A stretch of DNA of 64,000 bases from Companilactobacillus kedongensis. Lineage in GTDB: Bacteria; Bacillota; Bacilli; Lactobacillales; Lactobacillaceae. Each line of letters begins with the position of its first letter. Positions within the stretch are counted from its first letter, which is position 1. The translations under genes and the position numbers were made by a program. The DNA lies in the NCBI RefSeq assembly GCF_003946625.1, contig NZ_RHOR01000007.1, positions 1-64,000 of the forward strand. The letters are read 5' to 3'. Positions 24,515 through 32,672 of the stretch are shown in pieces. Under the pieces are notes generated by a model. It had not been told where the DNA came from. It saw only the letters and a list, made by a program, of their open reading frames with translations, and searched no databases.

Positions 24515-25900
24515 TTGTCAAGTTCTGCAATTACAGCTAACTTAATTATTATTCTAATAACATTCGTCTTCGCATTCTTCTTCGTTGCAGCCGAGTTTGC
24601 CTTAGTACAAACTAGACCCAGCCAGCTTGAAGATGCTATTTCAAAGGGCGAAGGTAATCAGAAAAAACTAAAACGTGCTTTAATGATGGTAAATAATCTA
24701 AACGAATACCTATCAACTACACAAGTTGGTACAAGTATCGCTGGTATCATCTTAGGTTGGATCGGTGAAAGTACAATCGAATATCTTTTGATCGATTTCT
24801 TCGGTCTGATCCATCTTTCAAGCAGCGGTGGCGGATTACACATTGTAGGTTCAATTGTTGGTGTTCTACTACTAACATACTTAGAGGTTGTTTTAACTGA
24901 AATCGTTCCAAAAAATGTTTCGATCGATATGCCAATGCGTATGTTGATGATCGTTGTCACACCAATGCGTATCTTCCATTTGTCAGTTTATCCTTTCGTT
25001 TGGCTGTTAAATATTTCCGCAACTGGAATTATCAAATTAATGGGTCTAAAACCTGCTGATTCTGAAAATGAAATCTTTTCACAGTCAGAGATTCTAAGAT
25101 TATCCAAATCATCTATCCATGGTGGTGATATGGACCAAAATGATGTCGTCTTTATGCAAAGAGCCTTTGAATTAAATGATAAAGTTGCTAAAGATATTAT
25201 GGTCGATAGAACCAGTCTTTACGTAGTTGATATTACGGACAAAGTAAAGGACGTTCTAAAAGACTATTTACAACAAGGATTCTCAAGATTCCCAGTTGTT
25301 GCCGACAATGATAAGGACAAGGTCTTAGGTTATGTTTATGCTTATGATATCGTCCGTCAAAACCAAGTAGACGGTGACATTGGTATCAGTCGTGTTCTTA
25401 GATCTGTTAACACAGTTCCTGAAACAATGCCTATTCAAGATATCCTATCTAAAATGATCAAGAAACAAACACCTATCGTCGTAGTCGTTGATGAATATGG
25501 TGGAACTAGTGGTATCGTTACCGATAAAGATATTTATGAGGAATTATTCGGTACCGTTAAAGATGAAATCGATGACGTCTCCGATGAATACATCGTCAAA
25601 AATGATGATGGTAGTTATAACGTTTCTGGTAAAACTACTTTGTATGATTTTGAGAGATTCTTTAAGACCAACATTCCTGAATTCCAAGAATCCGATATTA
25701 TTACTATCGGTGGATATATGATCGAACAGTATCCTAACATCAGCCAAGATTTTGAATTTAACATGCTTAATTTCCACTTCAAGGTTGATGAATTTGATCA
25801 CGGATTTGTCAACTGGTTTACTGTTTCTGTTGATAAAGATGCCGTTACTAAACAAGATAATTTAGCATCACTAACTGATGTAGATGATTTAAAAGAATAA
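24515..25900 (+). CDS. CNNM/CorC-type transporter with CBS pair
   Basis: A 461-residue membrane protein of the HlyC/CorC (CNNM) family: DUF21 transmembrane domain (about 1-195; FFFVAAEFALVQTRPSQLE is the family opening), a CBS-domain pair (about 210-335; DIMVDRTSLYVVDI..., VVVVDEYGGTSGIVTDKDI), and a C-terminal CorC_HlyC domain (about 355-445). Relatives export Mg2+ or Co2+ with Na+; hemolysin names in databases are historical. The start is TTG at 24515, with AAGGGG about 10 bases upstream. A weak terminator follows the stop, then a repeat remnant. Confidence 0.9.
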   Translation: MSSSAITANLIIILITFVFAFFFVAAEFALVQTRPSQLEDAISKGEGNQKKLKRALMMVNNLNEYLSTTQVGTSIAGIILGWIGESTIEYLLIDFFGLIHLSSSGGGLHIVGSIVGVLLLTYLEVVLTEIVPKNVSIDMPMRMLMIVVTPMRIFHLSVYPFVWLLNISATGIIKLMGLKPADSENEIFSQSEILRLSKSSIHGGDMDQNDVVFMQRAFELNDKVAKDIMVDRTSLYVVDITDKVKDVLKDYLQQGFSRFPVVADNDKDKVLGYVYAYDIVRQNQVDGDIGISRVLRSVNTVPETMPIQDILSKMIKKQTPIVVVVDEYGGTSGIVTDKDIYEELFGTVKDEIDDVSDEYIVKNDDGSYNVSGKTTLYDFERFFKTNIPEFQESDIITIGGYMIEQYPNISQDFEFNMLNFHFKVDEFDHGFVNWFTVSVDKDAVTKQDNLASLTDVDDLKE

Positions 25901-25932
25901 GTCCTTTTGGGGCTTTTTTGTTGGATAATTTT

Positions 25933-25963
25933 GCCTGCGAGTGAGAGAATCTCACTCTCCGGC
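25933..25963 (+). repeat. Miniature remnant of a cloverleaf repeat (CR7a)
   Basis: A 31-bp remnant: GCC-TGC-GAGTGAGA-GAA-TCTCACTC-TCC-GGC. It keeps the GCCTGC start of the inner left arm and the CTCTCCGGC right end of full copies, without P2-P4. It sits where the plus partner of CR7 would be expected. Confidence 0.5.
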
Positions 25964-26070
25964 TAGATAGTTTTAATATATTATCGTAGTCTTAAGCAAT
26001 AGCAGTAATTAATATTCATGTAACTACTGAAGAAAAGAATTTTGAATAGTAAATGTAAATAAATAGCACG

Positions 26071-26106
26071 TATACATCCAATCGGATATATACGTGCTAT
26101 TTTTCA
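26071..26106. terminator. Terminator between CR7a and CR7
   Basis: AATAGCACGTATA...TATACGTGCTATTTTTC hairpin with inner ATCC/GGAT. T-tract on the plus strand. Confidence 0.75.
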
Positions 26107-26117
26107 ATACAAAATTA

Positions 26118-26284
26118 GTCGGAGGGACTGAGAATATTTACCAGCTATGGATGTGGCGTTACGGCGTAAGCCGTTTACACCACCGGACGTGTTTGGAGAC
26201 TTGCGAGCAAGGCTTCAAACCGAGGTACCAGACCAAGGCTGGGACCGGTCCGCATAGCAGGTGAATATTCTCAGTCCTGTAGAC
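26118..26284 (-). repeat. Cloverleaf repeat CR7
   Basis: Minus copy ending 9 bases from the stop of the minus gene at 26294. P1: GGACTGAGAATATTTACC on the left against GGTGAATATTCTCAGTCC on the right. The P2 loop on the minus strand is CCTTGGT, flanked by GGTCCCAG/CTGGTACC. P4 reads GTGGCGTTACGGC/GCCGTTTACACCAC. Confidence 0.85.
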
Positions 26285-26293
26285 TTAAACAAA

Positions 26294-27976
26294 CTATTTA
26301 TTCTTTTTAAACTTAAACCCTGCTTTACCAGCAATCAGCCAAACAAGCAAGACTACAAAACTTAACAATGAAAGTACTCGACTATACTTTTGAATACTTG
26401 TCTCCGTGTAAGCAACAGTCAATTTGCCGCTGCCATTCAAGTTTACTTGAGCCAAATTGTAATTATCCTTATCCATCGTAACGGCAGCGGTTTTACCCTT
26501 TGTCGTAGATTGGTAACCATAATAACCGATTATCGGTAAGTCTATTTTGGCATTCTTGGCGTCCTTATAATCCATGGTTAAAGTAGACCAATCTTGCTTG
26601 AAGTTACTCAACTTAGCTTTACCAGATTCTACACTTGGCTTATGTGAGGCCTTCTTCAGTTCATCCAAGCTTGTTCCAACTGGTAGATATTCTTGACCGG
26701 CCCCAATGCTATATGTTTCCAATTTATTATATTGAGCATATGAATTGATTCCATCGGCTGTATGGCCGAGTCTGCTGCTGGCTGAGACGGTTAATAGCAT
26801 AACGACAAGTATCATACCTATTTTACCCAAACGGCCTCTAAGAATGTGTAACGGATCATAAGCGATAAAGATTGCTAGCATGATCGAGATAACAATATCT
26901 AAACGCCATGGATATTGTAGGACTTTCAATGGCGTCTTATCGATCAATCCCCATGGGAAAATTCTGGTACTCATAACTAACAAACCAGCACCTAATAATG
27001 AAAAATGTTTAACAGCTGTATTGTCGATTTTTTTATAACTGGCAAAAACAATTACTGCTAAAGTCATCATCAACAGCCCAATTACTGGCTGTGTAACGAC
27101 GTTATTCAAACTAGCATCGATCAAATCTTGCAACTCTAATGCACCTGCAGAAAGGCTGATAGCCGAATGTGCTAGATTAAAATCTGTATGTTTCATTTGC
27201 TCCATCATTGGTAAGAAGTATGCCAATGAAAGTAATAATGAAGTAACTGCTGCATATAATAACGCTAAAAAACGTTTTGGATGAATCTTTAATTCTTTAT
27301 ACTGACATAGTGCAATCAAGATAATAACGATTGCTACTAAAACTGGCGATAAAGCGTGTGAATAAATAATTGCTGTCATCCCGATAGTGAGATACCACCA
27401 ATTTTGACGTTTACCATAGAAAACTTCGTAGATTCCTAAAAAGGCAATTGGCAAAAAGACAAATACAATTAATTCACCAACGTCGTGACGGAACAACAAA
27501 TTATGTAAACGATAAGTCGATAATGTATAAACAAAACTAAATACCATACTATTCCAGTACTTTTTACTTACCTTCAAATAGCTTAAGAACGATGTTGAAA
27601 AGGTCAAAACGTTTATTAAAAAATAAAATGCAATAAAGGTTTTAGCCATTGAAAAGCCCATCAGCCTGAAGATGGCTGCTGGATAGATCATTATATTTGA
27701 ATAGAAAACATTGGAAATATAACCAAAACCATCCATAAACGACATATTGATCCAAGGATAATATTGATTATGCTTTATGGCTTCATATAGTCCTTCAATT
27801 CTCATCGCGTGAAAACGATTATCGCTACTACCTAAATATGACCAAAATTGACCATGATAGAATTCAGTAAAATAAACTGACGCTATACTTGCAACCACAA
27901 AAACAACCAATGTGGCGATAGTAACCAAGGTATATCTAAGATACTTGTTACTTCGAATCTTTGAATTATCCTGCAT
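26294..27976 (-). CDS. Large membrane protein, PTPS-related/GT-C-like
   Basis: A 560-residue polytopic protein with about ten to twelve helices in the first 390 residues, a soluble extracellular stretch (about 395-530) and a last helix (VLSLLSFVVLLVWLIAG). The early loop SSDNRFHAMRIEGLYEAIKHNQYYPWINMSFMDGFGY and YSNIMIYPAAIFRL resemble the membrane family annotated as '6-pyruvoyl-tetrahydropterin synthase related', which has a GT-C glycosyltransferase-like layout (acidic residue in the first outer loop). A role in envelope glycan transfer is plausible; no substrate can be inferred. It is probably monocistronic. Confidence 0.7.
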   Translation of the reverse strand: MQDNSKIRSNKYLRYTLVTIATLVVFVVASIASVYFTEFYHGQFWSYLGSSDNRFHAMRIEGLYEAIKHNQYYPWINMSFMDGFGYISNVFYSNIMIYPAAIFRLMGFSMAKTFIAFYFLINVLTFSTSFLSYLKVSKKYWNSMVFSFVYTLSTYRLHNLLFRHDVGELIVFVFLPIAFLGIYEVFYGKRQNWWYLTIGMTAIIYSHALSPVLVAIVIILIALCQYKELKIHPKRFLALLYAAVTSLLLSLAYFLPMMEQMKHTDFNLAHSAISLSAGALELQDLIDASLNNVVTQPVIGLLMMTLAVIVFASYKKIDNTAVKHFSLLGAGLLVMSTRIFPWGLIDKTPLKVLQYPWRLDIVISIMLAIFIAYDPLHILRGRLGKIGMILVVMLLTVSASSRLGHTADGINSYAQYNKLETYSIGAGQEYLPVGTSLDELKKASHKPSVESGKAKLSNFKQDWSTLTMDYKDAKNAKIDLPIIGYYGYQSTTKGKTAAVTMDKDNYNLAQVNLNGSGKLTVAYTETSIQKYSRVLSLLSFVVLLVWLIAGKAGFKFKKNK

Positions 27977-28032
27977 TATTAATACTCCCCTAAAATTTTA
28001 ACGCTATTCTTTATTATACAAGACTGGAGCAA

Positions 28033-28066
28033 TAAAAAAAGAGTACCGGAAAATTTCCAGTACTCA
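28033..28066 (-). terminator. Terminator after the HesB-like gene
   Basis: GAGTACCGGAAA/TTTCCAGTACTC hairpin with A-tract at left, a U-tract on the minus strand, directly after the stop at 28080. Confidence 0.85.
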
Positions 28067-28079
28067 ACAATTTCAATCT

Positions 28080-28442
28080 TTATTTAGATTTTACTACGTC
28101 AAAATCAATAATGTTTACACTATTATCAATAGTCTCATGATCATTCTTTAAGACTAGTAATTGTGTCTTAGGGTTAACCTTTAGTTCAAGACCAGCTTCC
28201 AGAAATTCGGATGCGCTTTCTTTATAGTAGATGTCACCTAATGAACTATCCAACTTGATCGAGTAGTCTGAAACATCTTCTTTACTATCAACAATTATCA
28301 CACGAAATTTAGTGATCAAAGCGCAGTCCCCTTCTCCTGAAAAGCGTCCCAAGCCGTCATCAAGATCAAGAATTATCTTTTTCCCTTTTTCTGCATAGAC
28401 CAATAATTTATTCTTGGCCTCTGTCGTTAGCTTAATTCTCAT
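28080..28442 (-). CDS. Fe-S biosynthesis-like (HesB/YneR-type) small protein
   Basis: A 120-residue protein resembling the Lactobacillaceae branch of the iron-sulfur biosynthesis (HesB-like) fold: MRIKLTTEAKNKLLVYAEKGKKIILDLDDGLG at the start is typical of the YneR/YqkB type. The three Cys of classical A-type carriers are not present (one Cys only, GEGDCALI), so a carrier role is doubtful. The ATG at 28442 was chosen because GAGGTG lies 6 bases upstream. It follows the membrane-protein gene by 16 bp and ends in a clear terminator. Confidence 0.7.
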   Translation of the reverse strand: MRIKLTTEAKNKLLVYAEKGKKIILDLDDGLGRFSGEGDCALITKFRVIIVDSKEDVSDYSIKLDSSLGDIYYKESASEFLEAGLELKVNPKTQLLVLKNDHETIDNSVNIIDFDVVKSK

Positions 28443-28458
28443 GACTAACACCTCACTA

Positions 28459-29271
28459 TTAGTACTTATACTTCATGGTACTTCCCCAGTCGATCACGCT
28501 TAGGATCAATACCATAAAAACGATCGATATATAACTGAGGAATATACCATTGAGGACATTATAAAGTACATCATGTAAATTGTATTCAATATTGCTTGAA
28601 ATAAGGTTTTGTATAGGGAAATAAATAAATGCCAATAATATTGATAATAATATTGAGGTACAGATTCCTACCGTTCCTATATGATGGAAAAATATCATAT
28701 TAGAACCGACTTTGGCTCGCAACCTGATTGCTAATAACACAAATATTATGGCTAGAACAATAATCGTAACTTTAACGATCCCACGAACCTTTTTTATAGC
28801 TATCGAAAGGTTATTTATCGGGCCTAAGTCGTCTTGGATCATCTGATTCATTAAGTTTTTATTAACGCTGACAGTTTGATTTATCTCAGCATCAATATTC
28901 AAGCCTTGCTTTTTAGAAGCTTTTTTTAAATTGCCACCAATGGTATCCAAAATCGAACTACCAATCGTCAATTTAGAATCATCATCATACATTTCGTCAA
29001 CAGAGGTATTTATTATTTTCTTAATATCATGCTTGCTAAGATCAGTTGAAATACTCGAAACTGACGAATAGCTGTTTACCAATCTACTCAGTTTTTGATT
29101 AGAATAGCTGCGTATCAAAGAAATATTTTCATCGCTGGAAACGACCTTTTTTACGTAATTTCCGTTCAAAACGGTAGTCATAGTTATCCCCAAAAATACG
29201 ATCAACATAAGACAAATTGATAATAAAAATAGGGTAAAACCGTGCCTGTTATATGATAATGACTTGCTCAT
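28459..29271 (-). CDS. Unrecognised membrane protein
   Basis: A 270-residue protein I do not recognise. It has an N-terminal helix (FTLFLLSICLMLIVFLGITM), a long extracytoplasmic Ser/Lys/Asp-rich region (about 35-160), and three C-terminal helices (about 165-185 VTIIVLAIIFVLLAI, 200-220 GICTSILLSILLAFIYF, 240-262 GIFLSYISIVFMVLILSVI). It lies 2 bp after the HAD phosphatase stop and 16 bp before the HesB-like gene, so the three genes form one minus-strand operon. No catalytic motif is visible. Confidence 0.7.
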   Translation of the reverse strand: MSKSLSYNRHGFTLFLLSICLMLIVFLGITMTTVLNGNYVKKVVSSDENISLIRSYSNQKLSRLVNSYSSVSSISTDLSKHDIKKIINTSVDEMYDDDSKLTIGSSILDTIGGNLKKASKKQGLNIDAEINQTVSVNKNLMNQMIQDDLGPINNLSIAIKKVRGIVKVTIIVLAIIFVLLAIRLRAKVGSNMIFFHHIGTVGICTSILLSILLAFIYFPIQNLISSNIEYNLHDVLYNVLNGIFLSYISIVFMVLILSVIDWGSTMKYKY

Positions 29272-29273
29272 AA

Positions 29274-29936
29274 TTACTTCTCCATAGCTATTTTAGTGAT
29301 GTCAGATGGTTTATTTACAATCCATTCTGATTTAGCATCAGCTAGTTCCTGACGTTTGCCAAATCCATAAGTAACACCGATTGCTTTCAAATTATTCTTG
29401 TGTGCCCCCACAATATCACTACTTCTATCCCCAACCATGACTAGATTATTAGGATCTAGTTCCACGGAAGTTTTAGCTATACCATATGAAATAACATCTT
29501 CTTTTAGAGAACGTGTTTTTTCATCATCTGTTGCTCCAAATACATGTCTAACATAAGGTTTCATATCCAAATGGTCAACTATTTTCTTCGCAATACTTTC
29601 TGGTTTTGATGTGGCAATAAATACTTCTTTACCAGCATCATTCAAGTCTTTGAGCATATCATAAACGCCATCATAGACGCTTAATTCTTGCCATCCTTTA
29701 TCCATATAATAATCATGAAAAATTGAGACTCGACGTTGAGCTTCTGGATCACTGCCGTCTAAATCATCATACTTTTTGAAGGAATAACTAATAGTTGGTC
29801 CAATGTATGTTCTCAAAACATCGTCATCATGAGGAACATAGCCTAAAACGTCTTTGTACATATACTTTAAGCCATTAACGATCCCCTTTTCTGAGTCAAT
29901 AATTGTCCCATCCAAATCAAAAAATAAGTTATTCAA
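29274..29936 (-). CDS. HAD hydrolase, phosphoglycolate phosphatase-like
   Basis: A 220-residue HAD-superfamily phosphatase (Gph/PpaX type). Motif I is FFDLDGTIIDSE with nucleophile Asp7 and Asp9; motif II is FIATSKPE; the motif III Lys lies before the VMVGDRSSDIVGAHKN motif IV. The cap domain is of the C1 helical kind (about 15-80). It removes phosphate from a small metabolite or PPi; the substrate is unknown. It is the first gene of a three-gene operon, divergent from the P-type ATPase gene. Confidence 0.88.
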   Translation of the reverse strand: MNNLFFDLDGTIIDSEKGIVNGLKYMYKDVLGYVPHDDDVLRTYIGPTISYSFKKYDDLDGSDPEAQRRVSIFHDYYMDKGWQELSVYDGVYDMLKDLNDAGKEVFIATSKPESIAKKIVDHLDMKPYVRHVFGATDDEKTRSLKEDVISYGIAKTSVELDPNNLVMVGDRSSDIVGAHKNNLKAIGVTYGFGKRQELADAKSEWIVNKPSDITKIAMEK

Positions 29937-30026
29937 AATAAATTCATCCTTTTGTGTTAAATTTTAAGTAGTAAAGCAAATTATATAGCATTAGCTATAA
30001 AATAACTAATAGTCGTAGGTAAATCT

Positions 30027-32354
30027 ATGGTAAAAATTAATAAACCCACTTCATATACCGATATAGATTCTGGTCTTTCAAGTGAAGCCGTTCAATCTAA
30101 AATAAATCAGAAACTAACAAATGTTCAAATAAAAAAACTATCCCGTTCAATTCCCCAAATCATCGGAAGTAATCTTTTTACACTCTTCAACTTATTAAAC
30201 TTGGTCATTGCCATTTTAATTTTCTGGACTGGTTCATATCGAAATCTGTTCTTTCTTGGACCCGTTATCGCTAATATTATCATTGGAAGCTTTCAAGAGA
30301 TCCGTTCTAAATTAACGATCGACAAAATCAGTTTGGTCAACGTCCAAGACTTTCCAACTATCAGAAATGGTGTCAAAAATGACGTTGCTATCGAAGATTT
30401 AGTGCAAGATGATATTATCATTTTAAAACGTGGCGACACCGTTCCTGCTGATGGTATCGTTCGTTCAACTAGCGGTCTACAAACCAATGAATCCAGCATT
30501 ACTGGTGAATCAGATACGATAACTAAAGAAGTTGAAGAACCAGTTTACTCAGGCAGCTTTATCGTTGCCGGACATGCCAAAGTCCAATTGACTCAAGTCG
30601 GTATGAATAGTTTCATTTCACAATTATCTTCTGCTGTCAGTAAAGATAAACGTTCAGTTAGTGTATTAATGAAGATTATTAATAACATTATTAAAATTCT
30701 AACATATACTATCACTCCTATTGGGCTTCTTTTATTTTTCCGTTCATATTTTCAAAATCATAATATTGCTACTTCGATTTTGGGAACATCAGCCTCAGTC
30801 ATTGGTATGATCCCAGAAGGTCTAGTTTTATTGACATCCGTAGCTTTTGCCACTGGTGCGTATAATCTTTCCAAAAAAAATATTCTTGTCCGTTCACTAA
30901 GTGCCATCGAAACACTAGCCCGTGTTGACACACTCTGTTTAGACAAAACTGGTACGATTACAACTGGAAATTTGAATGTTAAAAAAATTCTATCCTATCA
31001 TAATTTTTCAGAAGAAATCATTAAACAAATTGCAACCAAAATCGTTTCTGCTACTCAAGAAACTAATGCTACTGCTGTCGCTATTCAAAAATTAAATAGT
31101 GAACCTTTAGATGTACAGATTCAAAAAGTTATCCCTTTTTCATCAGAAACTAAATATTCTGGATTCGTTGATGAAAAAAACGTCAAATATCTTATGGGAG
31201 CTCCAGAATTTCTGATCAAATCACCGTCTACTGAATTAAAAAGCACTATTCAAACGGCTGCTGAACAAGGTTTTAGAGTAATTGCCGTTTTAAAGAACAA
31301 CATATTGATCGGCTTGATCAAGATTGCTGACGAGGTTAGAAAACAAGCTCCAGCAACATTTAAATACTTGAAAAACCAAGGTATCGACCTCAAGATCATT
31401 TCTGGTGACAATCCAGTGACCGTAGCTAATGTTGCTAAACAGGCTGGTATTGATTCTGGTAAAAATTATATTGATATGAGTAAAGTTAAAGAAGACTGTG
31501 ACTATTCCGATTTGGTCAATAAATATCGTATTTTTGGTCGTGTCAAACCTAGTCAAAAATCCGACTTAATCAAGGCAATGCAAGATAATGGCTTAACTGT
31601 CGGTATGACTGGTGATGGTGTTAATGATGTCTTGGCAATGCGTCAATCAGATTGTAGTATCGCTATCGCTGGAGAAAGTGACGCTGCTGAAGCTAGTGCT
31701 GATTTCGTACTATTAAATAGGAACTTTGATTCAATGATTTTCATGCTTAACGAAGGTCGTCGGGTTATCAACAATGTTGAGCGTGTCGCTTCACTATACC
31801 TGATCAAAACTATCTATTCAGTCGTACTGGCAATTATCTTTATTATTTTGGGAACAGGATATCCGTTCCAACCTTCCCAACTAACACCAATAAATGCCCT
31901 AACTGTTGGTATTCCAACTTTCATTTTGGCATTAGAACCTAACTACACTCCACCAGCTGGTAGATTCATGCGTAATGTTATGGAAATAGCTTTACCAGCA
32001 GCCATCTGTAATATTTTATTGATCTGCGGAATAGCTTTCTTCGGTGGAAAAATGAATATTCCCTTCATTACTACTTCAACACAATCAGTCTTTGTAATCG
32101 GCTTAATCGGATATTGTGCTCTACTTTCGATCAGTCGCCCATTGATTGTTAGAAAGAAAGTTATGATCGGTGTGTCATTTGCAATTTTTGCAGTTTTATT
32201 TATTCTCGGAGCATCCCTATTTGGTATTCAAAGTATTTTAAATTGGAAATACATCGTTATTTACCTAGTTATCTTTGCTATCATCTGGCCGTTGTTCATG
32301 TTTATGCGTGAAGTGTTGGGTCGCAGAGTGTTCTCTCGGATCAATTGGAAATAA
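30027..32354 (+). CDS. P-type cation-translocating ATPase
   Basis: A 775-residue P-type ATPase. The A-domain TGES lies near 159, a PEGL membrane motif near 262-265 (as in Ca2+/Mg2+-type P2/P3 pumps), the phosphorylation motif DKTGT at Asp306, and the hinge motif TGDGVNDVLA near 530; eight to ten membrane helices. There are no Cys-Pro-x heavy-metal motifs or N-terminal metal-binding domains, so a light cation (Ca2+, Mg2+, K+ or H+) is likely. This subgroup, common in lactobacilli, is not functionally assigned. Repeat CR8 starts 5 bases after the stop. Confidence 0.87.
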   Translation: MVKINKPTSYTDIDSGLSSEAVQSKINQKLTNVQIKKLSRSIPQIIGSNLFTLFNLLNLVIAILIFWTGSYRNLFFLGPVIANIIIGSFQEIRSKLTIDKISLVNVQDFPTIRNGVKNDVAIEDLVQDDIIILKRGDTVPADGIVRSTSGLQTNESSITGESDTITKEVEEPVYSGSFIVAGHAKVQLTQVGMNSFISQLSSAVSKDKRSVSVLMKIINNIIKILTYTITPIGLLLFFRSYFQNHNIATSILGTSASVIGMIPEGLVLLTSVAFATGAYNLSKKNILVRSLSAIETLARVDTLCLDKTGTITTGNLNVKKILSYHNFSEEIIKQIATKIVSATQETNATAVAIQKLNSEPLDVQIQKVIPFSSETKYSGFVDEKNVKYLMGAPEFLIKSPSTELKSTIQTAAEQGFRVIAVLKNNILIGLIKIADEVRKQAPATFKYLKNQGIDLKIISGDNPVTVANVAKQAGIDSGKNYIDMSKVKEDCDYSDLVNKYRIFGRVKPSQKSDLIKAMQDNGLTVGMTGDGVNDVLAMRQSDCSIAIAGESDAAEASADFVLLNRNFDSMIFMLNEGRRVINNVERVASLYLIKTIYSVVLAIIFIILGTGYPFQPSQLTPINALTVGIPTFILALEPNYTPPAGRFMRNVMEIALPAAICNILLICGIAFFGGKMNIPFITTSTQSVFVIGLIGYCALLSISRPLIVRKKVMIGVSFAIFAVLFILGASLFGIQSILNWKYIVIYLVIFAIIWPLFMFMREVLGRRVFSRINWK

Positions 32355-32358
32355 ACCT

Positions 32359-32504
32359 GTCGCCTACGGTCGTAATAAAATTTACCTGCCATGGAACGGT
32401 TCAAGACACGGTCTTGAATCTCGAATTACGTCTGTGGTGTAAGAAGGAAAATCACCTTCTAACACCACTGATATGGCTGGTAAACTTTCTTACAACCTCC
32501 GGCT
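32359..32504 (+). repeat. Cloverleaf repeat CR8
   Basis: Plus copy 5 bases after the ATPase stop; a short variant of about 146 bp. P1: GCCTACGGTCGTAA...TTTACCTGCCAT on the left and ATGGCTGGTAAA...CCTCCGGC on the right. P2 is perfect: TTCAAGA-CACGG-TCTTGAA. P3 is absent or merged. P4: GTGGTGTAAGAAGG/CCTTCTAACACCAC. Confidence 0.8.
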
Positions 32505-32518
32505 GAATTTTGTTAATG

Positions 32519-32565
32519 ATTCTCAATAGTTGTTGTATATTCAACTTCTATTGGGAATTTTTTTG
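32519..32565 (+). terminator. Terminator downstream of CR8
   Basis: ATTCTCAATAG...CTATTGGGAAT hairpin followed by seven T on the plus strand; it serves the ATPase gene. Confidence 0.75.
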
Positions 32566-32575
32566 TTTTTGAACG

Positions 32576-32617
32576 TAAAAATAGTCACATCTAAAATTAT
32601 AGATGTAACTATTTAAT
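32576..32617 (-). terminator. Terminator after the lectin-WxL gene
   Basis: AAAAATAGT-ACATCT...AGATGT-ACTATT hairpin; the A-tract at left is a U-tract on the minus strand. Confidence 0.7.
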
Positions 32618-32672
32618 ATAATTTTTAAATACTAGCTGGAATTACTTACAAACTTAAGCGACAACAAAGAAA

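Noticed and set aside
26294-27976. Membership of the PTPS-related membrane protein in the XrtG system
   Set aside because: The name shares only the pterin-synthase label; it lies 20 kb away and has no exosortase neighbour.
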